Shown here piece by piece: positions 7,091 through 13,934 of a DNA stretch of 26,302 nt. The position numbers were made by a program, and so were the translations under genes. Under the pieces are notes generated by a model. It was not told the origin of the DNA and did no database searches. It worked only from the letters and a program-made list of their open reading frames with translations. The stretch lies in contig JAEWVC010000006.1 in the NCBI GenBank assembly GCA_023459275.1, positions 1-26,302 on the forward strand, written 5' to 3'. Each line of letters starts with the position of its first letter. Position 1 is the first letter of the stretch. Origin of the DNA: Bacillota bacterium. Lineage in GTDB: Bacteria; Bacillota; Clostridia; Christensenellales; Aristaeellaceae.

Positions 7091-7828
7091 CTACTTGCCT
7101 CTCACCGCCCTTAAAAGCTGGGGTCCGGCCAGGAGAGCGATCACCAGGCAGATGATAAGCTCCGGCAGCATATACGTGCCATTGTAGCCAATGCTGTACA
7201 GCAGGGGCGGCACGCCCTCCGGAGCGTATTCCGCAAAGAACACCACACCGCTTAACGTGGAAGCCACGAACCGGCCCACGCTGGCGATAGCGATACCGGT
7301 AAGGAGCATCCAATCTACTTTTATCTGGATACCCAGCTGCAGGCTGGCCGTTTTGCTCCTGCCCCTAAACAGCCCCGCTACACCCATCATGCCGAAGGCG
7401 ATGGGATAATCCAGCAAAAACTGCCAGATGTTCAGCATCCAGCTATCCTGGATAAATTGCAAGATGCCGTATACCGCGCCGGCCAGGATGCCCGGCCCCG
7501 CGCCGAAGGTATAGGCGAAGAGCAGCAGAGGCAGCATGCTGCCGGGGGTAATGCTGCCGCCCTGGGGCATTTTCCACAAACGGATGTAGGACAGCACAAA
7601 GGATAGGGCTACGGACAGCGCCGCGTACGCCAGCATGCGGGCCGTCCATTTGTTTTTTTGGCGGATGACGGCCCATAGCCCAAGCCCCAGCAGCAAGATA
7701 ACGATCAGGGCGATCCAGGTGGTCAGGGAAATTTCGCCGAACTTCGCAAACACGGTTTGCAGCCAGGTGGGTTCCGGCGCAGCCGTTTCTCCTTCGGCCA
7801 GCGCGGAAGCGATCAAGAAGTTTTCCAT
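7091..7828 (-). CDS. thiT: Thiamine transporter ThiT (ECF transporter substrate-binding S component)
   Basis: A polytopic membrane protein of 245 residues that binds thiamine and works with the shared ECF energising module, which is not encoded here. The ThiT signature is clear: KMPQGGSITPGSMLPLL (86-102), then FAYTFGAGPGILAGAVYGILQ, QDSWMLNIWQFLLDYPIAFG and the C-terminal GYNGTYMLPEL. Compared with the compact lactococcal protein (about 180 residues) it has an N-terminal extension with an extra hydrophobic helix near 37-55. The ATG at 7828 follows GAAAGG by about nine bases; an ATG three codons upstream overlaps that site. Control is by the TPP riboswitch and attenuator upstream: high thiamine pyrophosphate should stop transcription. 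Confidence 0.93.
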   Translation of the reverse strand: MENFLIASALAEGETAAPEPTWLQTVFAKFGEISLTTWIALIVILLLGLGLWAVIRQKNKWTARMLAYAALSVALSFVLSYIRLWKMPQGGSITPGSMLPLLLFAYTFGAGPGILAGAVYGILQFIQDSWMLNIWQFLLDYPIAFGMMGVAGLFRGRSKTASLQLGIQIKVDWMLLTGIAIASVGRFVASTLSGVVFFAEYAPEGVPPLLYSIGYNGTYMLPELIICLVIALLAGPQLLRAVRGK

Positions 7829-7856
7829 GGTATCCATCCTTTCTTGCGCACCCATC

Positions 7857-7890
7857 AAGAAAAAGAAAACCCGCGGCTTGCGCACGCGGG
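7857..7890 (-). terminator. Attenuator terminator of the thiT TPP riboswitch
   Basis: On the minus strand CCCGCG (885-890 of the 7 kb block, i.e. 7885-7890) pairs with CGCGGG (7870-7875), followed directly by TTTTCTTTTTCTT. It lies between the TPP aptamer and the thiT ribosome binding site, as expected for the expression platform of an OFF riboswitch. The competing antiterminator was not traced. Confidence 0.75.
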
Positions 7891-7953
7891 AAACAGAGGA
7901 CGCCTGGTTCTCCTTATCGAAGATACAGGCATGGACACGGGATTTTGCCGTGC

Positions 7954-8053
7954 CCTCCGCTTCCCTACGGTAGGATTACCTACACAGGTTCCAAGGGTCG
8001 GGACGATGCCCTCTCAGCCACGGTAAAAAACCGTGTTGCCCCCCTAGCGGTGG
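7954..8053 (-). promoter_or_regulatory. TPP riboswitch aptamer (THI element)
   Basis: On the minus strand the conserved TPP aptamer elements occur in order: the P1 strand CCACCGCT, AGGGG, a small variable hairpin (P3a region ACGG/CCGT), the invariant CTGAGAGGG, then ACCCTTGGAACCTG, GGTAAT and GTAGGGAAG, and the closing P1 strand AGCGGAGG. P1 has one A-A mismatch. It senses thiamine pyrophosphate and sits in the leader of the thiamine transporter. Confidence 0.95.
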
Positions 8054-8071
8054 ATGCAATTTTCGGGTATG

Positions 8072-8099
8072 ATTATACCACAAACAAACAACCTGTCAA
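8072..8099 (-). promoter_or_regulatory. Sigma-A promoter of the thiT riboswitch transcript
   Basis: On the minus strand a perfect TTGACA (8094-8099) and a perfect TATAAT (8072-8077) are separated by 16 bases. Transcription would start about ten bases before the TPP aptamer. The -35 box overlaps the ribosome binding site of the divergent yfbR-like gene. Confidence 0.9.
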
Positions 8100-8109
8100 G
8101 GAGCAGCAA

Positions 8110-8697
8110 ATGAAGCATTTTTTCGCTTACCTGTCCCGCATGAAACTGATCCAGCGCTGGGGGCTGATGCGCAACACTCGGCCGGAAAACGATATGGAGC
8201 ACGCGCTGCAGGCCGCCATCATCGCCCATGGGCTGGCGGCGGTGGCATCCACCCGCTTTCACCGGGACGTGAACCCGGAGCATGTGATGGCCCTGGCCAT
8301 GTACCATGACGCCGGAGAGGTGATCACCGGCGACCTGCCCACCCCCGTCAAGTACCACAACCCTTTCATGCGCACCGAGTACAAAAAGCTGGAGGAGCTG
8401 GCCTTCCAAAAGCTGCTGTCCATGCTCCCCGGGGATCTGCAGCCCGCCTTTGCGCCGTACCTCATCCATCAGGAGGACACCTATGACTGGAGGCTGGTGA
8501 AGGCCGCCGACCGCATCTGCGCGTATATCAAGTGCGTGGAGGAGGAGAAGGCCGGTAATTCGGAATTTTTGCAGGCCAAAACATCGGTGCTCAAATCCAT
8601 CCGGGAAATCGACCTGCCTGAGGTGCAGGTGTTCATGGAGGAGTTCGTACCCAGCTTCGGCCTGTCGCTGGACGAGCTTTCCGGAGGAGAAGGCTGA
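8110..8697 (+). CDS. HD-domain 5'-deoxynucleotidase, YfbR-like
   Basis: YfbR enzymes remove the 5' phosphate from deoxynucleoside monophosphates, using a divalent metal held by an HD motif. The 195-residue protein starts FFAYLSRMKLIQRWGLMRNT and has the metal ligands His31 (in DMEHALQ), His66-Asp67 (YHDAGEVITGDLPTPVKY) and Asp134 (KAADRI), all at family positions. The start is fixed by AAGGAG six bases before the ATG, so a longer frame reaching up into the riboswitch region is not used. No good promoter is visible: TATGAT at 8068-8073 could be a -10 but lacks a -35. It shares the base at 8697 with the next gene, so the two are translationally coupled. Confidence 0.9.
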   Translation: MKHFFAYLSRMKLIQRWGLMRNTRPENDMEHALQAAIIAHGLAAVASTRFHRDVNPEHVMALAMYHDAGEVITGDLPTPVKYHNPFMRTEYKKLEELAFQKLLSMLPGDLQPAFAPYLIHQEDTYDWRLVKAADRICAYIKCVEEEKAGNSEFLQAKTSVLKSIREIDLPEVQVFMEEFVPSFGLSLDELSGGEG

Positions 8698-9479
8698 TGC
8701 GCCTGGGGCTCTCCTCCGCCGCCTTCTACGGCCGGCTGGAGACGGAGGACGCGGCGGGAAAATTGCGGGATTTTCCTGTGGGCTGCTGCGAAATTTTTTT
8801 GGAAACCTGGTCGGAATATACCGCCGATTTTGGCAAAACCGTGCGGGACAGGCTTTGCGGGCTTCCCTGCCGGTCCATCCACGCCAAGGGCCTCCAGTTT
8901 GAGGGCGACCTGTTCGGGGCTTCGGAGAAGCAGCGGCGGGACGCTTTCCGGCTGCTGGAGAATGTGCTGGACTGCGGGGCGGCGCTCAAGGCCGGGGTCT
9001 GGGTCTTTCACGGCCCGCCGGATGTGCGCGGAAGTCTCATGCCAAACCGCATCCGGAACCTTTCGGAAACCCTGGGCCTTATCTGCCGGATGGCAGGGGA
9101 GCGGGGCATAAAAGTGGCCTGGGAAAACGTGTCCTGGTGCGCTTTGAAAAGCCCGGAGGACGCTAAGTACCTCATGGAGGCGTGCCCCGCTTTGGCCTTT
9201 ACCCTGGATATCAAGCAGGCGCGGGTGACGGGTATGGACCCCTTTGCCTTTTTGCAGGTCCTTGGTAGCCGCCTTGCCCATGTGCATGTGCTGGACTGGG
9301 AGGCAAAAGGCAGCCTGTGCCTGCCGGGGAAGGGGAGCTTCGATTTTCCGCGTTTCTTCCGGGCGCTGGCGGACATGGGATATCAGGGGGACATCATTCT
9401 GGAGCCCTACGCGGCCCAGACGGAGGATGAAGCGGCGCTTACCCAAAGTTTAATCTTCCTCCGCGGTCTTCTTTCGTGA
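8697..9479 (+). CDS. Sugar phosphate isomerase/epimerase family protein (TIM barrel)
   Basis: A 260-residue protein of the xylose isomerase-like/AP endonuclease 2 superfamily: EIFLETWSEY near residue 32, SIHAKG in the third strand, VWVFHGPP, the VAWENVSW strand with a metal-ligand glutamate, FTLDIKQA, HVHVLDWE and the final GDIILEPYA with its glutamate. The order of acidic and histidine ligands fits a single metal site with isomerase, epimerase or endonuclease chemistry; the substrate cannot be read from sequence. TGATG overlap with the yfbR-like gene indicates one transcript, which might link it to nucleotide or sugar-phosphate salvage. A palindromic repeat follows its stop. Confidence 0.8.
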   Translation: MRLGLSSAAFYGRLETEDAAGKLRDFPVGCCEIFLETWSEYTADFGKTVRDRLCGLPCRSIHAKGLQFEGDLFGASEKQRRDAFRLLENVLDCGAALKAGVWVFHGPPDVRGSLMPNRIRNLSETLGLICRMAGERGIKVAWENVSWCALKSPEDAKYLMEACPALAFTLDIKQARVTGMDPFAFLQVLGSRLAHVHVLDWEAKGSLCLPGKGSFDFPRFFRALADMGYQGDIILEPYAAQTEDEAALTQSLIFLRGLLS

Positions 9480-9504
9480 ATGCGCAGGGCATATGCATAC
9501 ATAG

Positions 9505-9576
9505 TTATAAAGTTTTTCGGGGATGGGTGCGGGAGGGGGCCTTTTTTCAAAAAGACCCCCTCCCGCTAATATCACG
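9505..9576 (+). repeat. Palindromic intergenic repeat, copy A
   Basis: TTATAAAGTTTTTCGGGGAT is followed by a hairpin at 9529-9566. An 11-bp outer stem (GCGGGAGGGGG against CCCCCTCCCGC), a C-A mismatch and then CTTTTT against AAAAAG make up the stem. It is followed by TAATATCACG. No T-run follows the hairpin, so it is not a normal terminator. Confidence 0.8.
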
Positions 9577-9606
9577 AGCCGTTTCCGTAACCTCGGCGGT
9601 TTTTCT

Positions 9607-9634
9607 TTGCCGGTTCGGGAAATTATGCTATAAT
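9607..9634 (+). promoter_or_regulatory. Probable sigma-A promoter of pgi
   Basis: TTGCCG (9607-9612), 16 bases, then a perfect TATAAT (9629-9634), about 35 bases upstream of the pgi ATG. The -35 is a weak match. Confidence 0.6.
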
Positions 9635-9675
9635 AAACCGATTATTTACCACAACGCACGGAGGGGGAATTTTCC

Positions 9676-11091
9676 ATGTCCAATCAACAGATCAAGCTGG
9701 ACGTAAACCATATGATGACCGACACCATGGGGCTGCAGTACGGTATCGACGCAAGCCAGTTGGACGCCATGGCGCCTTATGCCGCGGCGGCCAACAAGGC
9801 CGTGCAAAAGAACCGGGGCACAGGCTGGCTAGGCTGGATGGAGCTGCCTTATAACCAAAAAGAAATTGTGCGCGAAATTGAGGAAGTAGCCGCGCAGGTG
9901 CGCGGGGAGTTTGACACCTTTGTGGTGCTGGGCATCGGCGGTTCCGCCCTGGGCCCCATCGCGGTGCAGCAGGCGCTGAACCATCTTCATTACAACGAAC
10001 TGCCAGCGGAAAAGCGGGGCGGGCCCCGGCTGTATGTGGAGGACAACATTGACCCGGAACGCATGCAGGCGCTGCTGGACGTGATCGATGTCAGAACCAC
10101 CTGTTTCAACGTGATCACCAAGTCCGGCGCCACCGCGGAGACCATGAGCCAGTACCTGATCGTCAGCGAGCTATTGAAAAAGGAAGTGGGCGCGGGCTGG
10201 CAAAAGCACATCATCGCCACCACCGATAAGGAGAAGGGCAACCTGATCAAGCTGGCCAAGGCGGAGGGTTTCAGGCTTTTCTACATTCCCTCCAGCGTGG
10301 GCGGCCGGTTTTCGGAGCTTTCCCCTGTAGGGCTTCTGCCCGCGGCGGTCTGCGGCATTGATATCAAGGCCATGCTTCAGGGCGCCGCGGCCATGGACGA
10401 GCGCTGCAAGTCCGATGACGTATGGGAAAACCCCGCCCTGATGGAGGCCGCGCTGCAGTACATCGCCATGCAGGACATGGAGAAAAACGTGCAGGTGGTT
10501 ATGCCCTACGCCGACAGCCTGCGGTACATGGGCGATTGGTTCTGCCAGCTTTGGGCCGAGTCCCTGGGCAAGAATGTTACCCGCAAGGGCATGGCGGTAA
10601 ACGCCGGGCAGACCCCCGCCAAGTCCCTGGGCGTTACCGACCAGCACAGCCAGCTTCAACTGTACACCGAAGGCCCCTACGACAAGGTGATCACCTTCCT
10701 GAAGGTGGAAAAGTTCCGGGAGGAGACGCCCATCCCCCACGGCTGCGAGGAATTCCCGGATGTGGCCTTCCTGGGCGGCAAGAGCCTGAACCAGCTGATC
10801 GCGGCGGAACTCACCGGCACCGAGTACGCGCTGTACCGGTCCGGGCGCATGAACCAGACCATCCTCCTGCCGGAGGTAAACGCCAATACCATCGGCCAGT
10901 TGCTGTTCTTCTTCCAGATGGCCACCGCCTATGCCGGGGAACTGCTGGATATCGACGCCTTCAACCAGCCGGGCGTGGAGGAAAGCAAGATCGCTTCCTA
11001 CGCCGTGCTGGGCAACGAAAACGAGAAGTACGCCAAGAAGCGCGGGGAGATGACCGGCCGTCCCGCGGCGAAGAGGGAGTATATTTTGTGA
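9676..11091 (+). CDS. pgi: Glucose-6-phosphate isomerase
   Basis: Interconverts glucose 6-phosphate and fructose 6-phosphate in glycolysis and gluconeogenesis. The 471-residue protein holds the sugar-isomerase phosphate-binding loop GIGGSALGPIAVQQAL, the first family signature SSVGGRFSELSPVG, the QLYTEGPYDK region and the second signature GELLDIDAFNQPGVEESK near the C-terminus, with the catalytic glutamine-glycine-valine-glutamate set intact. The start follows GGAGGGGG about eight bases upstream. It has its own promoter and is followed by a palindromic repeat, so it looks monocistronic. Length and motifs match the bacterial short-form enzyme. Confidence 0.97.
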   Translation: MSNQQIKLDVNHMMTDTMGLQYGIDASQLDAMAPYAAAANKAVQKNRGTGWLGWMELPYNQKEIVREIEEVAAQVRGEFDTFVVLGIGGSALGPIAVQQALNHLHYNELPAEKRGGPRLYVEDNIDPERMQALLDVIDVRTTCFNVITKSGATAETMSQYLIVSELLKKEVGAGWQKHIIATTDKEKGNLIKLAKAEGFRLFYIPSSVGGRFSELSPVGLLPAAVCGIDIKAMLQGAAAMDERCKSDDVWENPALMEAALQYIAMQDMEKNVQVVMPYADSLRYMGDWFCQLWAESLGKNVTRKGMAVNAGQTPAKSLGVTDQHSQLQLYTEGPYDKVITFLKVEKFREETPIPHGCEEFPDVAFLGGKSLNQLIAAELTGTEYALYRSGRMNQTILLPEVNANTIGQLLFFFQMATAYAGELLDIDAFNQPGVEESKIASYAVLGNENEKYAKKRGEMTGRPAAKREYIL

Positions 11092-11098
11092 GGGTTTG

Positions 11099-11156
11099 GC
11101 GGGAGGGCGTCTTTTTCAAAAGACACCCTCCCGCGCCCTCCCAGAAAACTTCATAA
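11099..11156 (-). repeat. Palindromic intergenic repeat, copy B (opposite orientation)
   Basis: Hairpin at 11099-11134: GCGGGAGGG against CCCTCCCGC, a C-A mismatch, then GTCTTTT against AAAAGAC. The flank that precedes the hairpin in copy A (TTATGAAGTTTTCTGGGA in complement) follows it here, so this copy is inverted relative to copy A. Confidence 0.8.
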
Positions 11157-11168
11157 GGGGCCATAACA

Positions 11169-11267
11169 ATGAAAAGGCTGACGGACGCGGACGTCCAGGA
11201 GATGGGGAGCTGGATGCACAGGAATGCCAGGCCTGTGGACCTGAAGGCCTGGGAATATCACGTTTGA
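11169..11267 (+). pseudogene. Remnant of a larger clostridial protein gene, 32 codons left
   Basis: An ATG with AAGGGG eight bases upstream opens a 32-codon frame that reads MKRLTDADVQEMGSWMHRNA and then RPVDLKAWEYHV. From memory this resembles the N-terminus of a clostridial family of several hundred residues (pattern W-x-Y/H-RNARPxDLxxWxYHFEGG). The frame stops right after YHV. Ignoring the G at 11262 would restore YHFDG, which is closer to the family pattern, so a one-base insertion followed by loss of the rest is likely. The remnant runs straight into the FAD gene. It could be translated as a leader peptide, but I favour decay. The family assignment is from memory and needs a search. Confidence 0.5.
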
Positions 11268-11284
11268 CGGCTGGGGGAAAAAGC

Positions 11285-12400
11285 ATGACGCCTTACGATG
11301 TGGCAATCATCGGCCTTGGCCCGGCGGGCGCTACCCTGGCAAGGCTTCTTGCCCCGCATATGCGGGTGTTTGCCCTTAACGGCCAGCCCCTTCAAAGGGA
11401 AAAGCCCTGCGGCGGGCTGCTGGCCCCGGATGCGCAAAAGGCCCTGGCCGCCCTCGCGCTTACACTGCCCAAGGAGATCCTGGTCAGCCCGCAAATTTTT
11501 GCGGTCAAGACGGTTGATGTCAAAACCCGGCTCGTGCGCCATTATCCCAGGGCTTATATCAATCTTAACCGCCGCGCCTTTGACCGGTGGCTTGTGTCCC
11601 TGATCCCTGATACGGCGGCGGTGGTGACCGGCGTCTGCCGCGCGGTCAGGCGGGAGGGCGGCCTTTTCCGCGTCTTATACACCGCGGAGGGCGGCGCAGC
11701 CGGGGAGGTTTGCGCCCGGTACCTGGTGGGCGCGGACGGGGCCAATTCCCTGGTGCGCAAAACCCTGTTCCCGGCGAAAAAAATGCAAAGCTATGTGGCC
11801 ATCCAGCAGTGGTTCCGGCTTAACGGGTCCGCCCCCTTCTATTCCTGCGTGTTCGACCGGGATATTGCCGGGCTGTGCGCCTGGTCCATCGCCAAGGACG
11901 GCATGTTTTTGTTTGGCGGCGCATATGAGGCTAAGGGCTGCCGCCGGAGTTTTGAAAAGCAGAAGAGCGCTTTGGCAGGCCATGGCTTCGCTTTCGGCGA
12001 GCCGCTGAAAACGGAAGCCTGCCTGGTGCTTCGGCCCCGGGCGGTGGGCGGGCTCTGCCTGGGCGCCGGGAACGCGCTGCTCCTTGGCGAGGCGGCGGGA
12101 ATGATCAGCCCCAGTTCCCTGGAAGGCATCAGTTGGGCCATCCGCGGCGCGGCCTGCCTTTCCAATGCTTTTCTCGTAGGCGGGGAGGATGTGCTGGCCT
12201 CCTACCGCAAAAAAACCCGGGGCTTGCGCTTCCGGCTGTTCCTGAAGGCGGTCAAGTGCCCCTTCCTCTACAGACCGCTTTTGCGGACACTGGTGATGAA
12301 AAGCGGCCTCAAAGCCATGGCCGTTAATCCGCCGGCCTGGGAAAATGCGGCGCGGGACAAGAAAGGGGCGCGGTATGAGCAGCCTTTCGGCGGAGCTTGA
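11285..12400 (+). CDS. FAD-dependent oxidoreductase, geranylgeranyl reductase-like
   Basis: A 371-residue flavoprotein with the N-terminal dinucleotide fold VAIIGLGPAGATLA (GxGPAG at 10-15), the KPCGGLLAP block typical of the geranylgeranyl reductase family, VGADGANSLVRK in the middle, and the second FAD motif LLLGEAAGMISPSSLEGISWAI. Relatives reduce isoprenoid double bonds or hydroxylate substrates; the exact substrate is unknown. The ATG at 11285 is chosen because GGGGG lies nearby and the Rossmann strand follows at once; longer in-frame starts would run through the gene remnant. It overlaps the next gene by 26 bases, so the two are co-transcribed and may be redox partners. Confidence 0.85.
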   Translation: MTPYDVAIIGLGPAGATLARLLAPHMRVFALNGQPLQREKPCGGLLAPDAQKALAALALTLPKEILVSPQIFAVKTVDVKTRLVRHYPRAYINLNRRAFDRWLVSLIPDTAAVVTGVCRAVRREGGLFRVLYTAEGGAAGEVCARYLVGADGANSLVRKTLFPAKKMQSYVAIQQWFRLNGSAPFYSCVFDRDIAGLCAWSIAKDGMFLFGGAYEAKGCRRSFEKQKSALAGHGFAFGEPLKTEACLVLRPRAVGGLCLGAGNALLLGEAAGMISPSSLEGISWAIRGAACLSNAFLVGGEDVLASYRKKTRGLRFRLFLKAVKCPFLYRPLLRTLVMKSGLKAMAVNPPAWENAARDKKGARYEQPFGGA

Positions 12401-13076
12401 GCGCTATCTGCTGGACAAGGGCGCGGTACTGTGCGGCTTTGCGGAGCTTAACGGCATGGTTCAGGGGCCGCTTGACAAGGGCGTGTCCGTGGCGGTGGCC
12501 ATCCCGCCGCATATCGTGGCCTCCATCGCCCATGGGCCCAGCCGGATCTACTTTGACGCCTACCACAGCCTCAATAGCAGGCTGGACGGCCTTGTGACTG
12601 CCGGCGCAGATTTTTTGCGTTCCCGGGGATATCAGGCCCATGCGCAGACAAGAGCCGCCGTGACCGAGCATGAAGGGTACCGCACCGATCTGCCCCACAA
12701 AACCGTGGCCACCAGGGCGGGGCTTGGATGGATCGGGAAATGCGCACTTCTGATAACGCCCGCCTATGGCCCGGCGGTCCGCCTGTCCTCTCTTTTGACC
12801 GACGCGCCCCTTTCGGTGGGAACGCCTATCGATCGTTCCCGGTGCGGCGGGTGCACCGCCTGCAGGGACCATTGCCCCGGCCGGGCCGTTTCGGGGAAAT
12901 TGTGGGAGGCGGGCATGGACCGGGAGGAATTCTTTTGCGCCAAGGCCTGCCATGACGCCGCCCGGGCGCTGTCCGCCGCATGCCTGAAGGAGGAGATCAC
13001 CCTCTGTGGCAAGTGTATCGAGGTCTGCCCCTATACCAGGCGGTATTTGAAACATTCCGGCTTCCGGCAGGAATGA
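12375..13076 (+). CDS. Short QueG-like double [4Fe-4S] protein
   Basis: The 233 residues resemble the C-terminal half of epoxyqueuosine reductase. The block KTVATRAGLGWIGKCALLI (109-127) followed by LSSLLTDAPL matches the QueG segment before its clusters. Two ferredoxin-type clusters follow: Cys157-x2-Cys160-x2-Cys163-x3-Cys167-Pro, then Cys211-x2-Cys214-x3-Cys218-Pro with another cysteine nearby (188, 192 or 203). QueG itself is about 350-380 residues and uses cobalamin; this form is much shorter, so queuosine activity is doubtful and electron transfer is as likely. The ATG at 12375 follows AAGGGG and starts inside the FAD gene; an earlier ATG at 12345 has no ribosome binding site. Confidence 0.82.
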   Translation: MSSLSAELERYLLDKGAVLCGFAELNGMVQGPLDKGVSVAVAIPPHIVASIAHGPSRIYFDAYHSLNSRLDGLVTAGADFLRSRGYQAHAQTRAAVTEHEGYRTDLPHKTVATRAGLGWIGKCALLITPAYGPAVRLSSLLTDAPLSVGTPIDRSRCGGCTACRDHCPGRAVSGKLWEAGMDREEFFCAKACHDAARALSAACLKEEITLCGKCIEVCPYTRRYLKHSGFRQE

Positions 13077-13137
13077 ACGGACCCGATGCGGTAATCAAGT
13101 ACGCGCATGCAAATTTTTTCAAGGAGGCGGAACTGCC

Positions 13138-13761
13138 ATGAAAGTCCTGCTTGTGAACGGAAGCCCCCATCCCAACGGATGCACCTTTACCGCGCTGAAC
13201 GAGGTAGCCAAAGCCCTGAAGGAAGAGGGGATGGAAACCGAAATCGTGCACATCGGCACCAAGCCCATCAGGGGTTGCACGGCCTGCGGCCACTGCCATG
13301 ATAAGCCCGGACGCTGCGTGTTTGACGATGACACGGTGAACCGCGTTCTGGAAAAGGCGGAGCAGGCCGACGCCTTTGTTTTCGGATCGCCCGTGTACTA
13401 CGCTTCCTGCAACGGGTCCATGATCTCCTTTATGGACCGGCTGTTCTACGCTGGAAGCTGCTTTGCCTACAAGCCGGGCGCCTGCGTGGTGTCCGCCCGC
13501 CGGGCCGGCACCACCGCCGCGCTGGACCAGATGCAGAAATATTTGACCATTTCCCGCATGATGGTGGTGGGCTCCCAGTATTGGCCCATGGTGCACGGCA
13601 ACAAACCGGAGGAAGTGCTTGAGGATCAGGAAGGCCTGCAGACTATGCGCGTCCTGGGCCGGAACATGGCTTGGCTTTTGAAGTGCATCGAGGCCGGAAA
13701 ACAGGCCGGTGTATTGCTGCCCGCCCAGGAAAAGCGGCTTCGGACAAACTTTGTGCGGTGA
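13138..13761 (+). CDS. NAD(P)H-dependent FMN reductase-like iron-sulfur flavoprotein
   Basis: A 207-residue flavodoxin-fold protein. It has the N-terminal phosphate loop VNGSPHPNGCTFTAL (7-20), then Cys47-x2-Cys50-x2-Cys53-x6-Cys60, a compact cysteine motif like that of archaeal and clostridial iron-sulfur flavoproteins, and the second FMN loop FGSPVYYASCNGSMISFMDR. It is expected to bind FMN and probably one [4Fe-4S] cluster and to shuttle electrons in the cytoplasm. The start follows AAGGAGG. It lies 61 bases after the QueG-like gene with no terminator between, so it is probably in the same transcript as the FAD and double-cluster proteins. A palindromic repeat follows. Confidence 0.87.
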   Translation: MKVLLVNGSPHPNGCTFTALNEVAKALKEEGMETEIVHIGTKPIRGCTACGHCHDKPGRCVFDDDTVNRVLEKAEQADAFVFGSPVYYASCNGSMISFMDRLFYAGSCFAYKPGACVVSARRAGTTAALDQMQKYLTISRMMVVGSQYWPMVHGNKPEEVLEDQEGLQTMRVLGRNMAWLLKCIEAGKQAGVLLPAQEKRLRTNFVR

Positions 13762-13773
13762 TATAGATTCCCT

Positions 13774-13834
13774 GATGAAGTTTTTCGGGGATAGGTGCGG
13801 GAAGGGGGCTTTTTGCAAAAAGCCCCCTTCCCGC
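13774..13834 (+). repeat. Palindromic intergenic repeat, copy C
   Basis: GATGAAGTTTTTCGGGGATA leads into a perfect 38-base hairpin at 13797-13834: an 18-bp stem GCGGGAAGGGGGCTTTTT and its exact complement around the two bases GC. It is followed by CATCTTTC, not a T-run. Same orientation as copy A. Confidence 0.85.
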
Positions 13835-13873
13835 CATCTTTCTGTGCGGCTCTGAATGTATCACCAAAGGGGA

Positions 13874-13903
13874 TTGAAAATGCGGCCCGGTTCGGGATAC
13901 AAT
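13874..13903 (+). promoter_or_regulatory. Probable sigma-A promoter of tex
   Basis: TTGAAA (13874-13879), 18 bases, TACAAT (13898-13903); the expected start is about 25 bases upstream of the tex ATG. Confidence 0.7.
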
Positions 13904-13934
13904 ATAGGGTAGTTTACCACGCGGAGGAAAACAG

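Noticed and set aside
9529..9566. Reading the palindromic repeat copies as ordinary intrinsic terminators
   Set aside because: In all five copies the T-run is at the hairpin apex, not after the stem. Copies occur in both orientations relative to the genes they follow.
12345..12374. Upstream ATG at 12345 as start of the QueG-like gene
   Set aside because: It has no ribosome binding site and would add a basic ten-residue leader; the ATG at 12375 follows AAGGGG.
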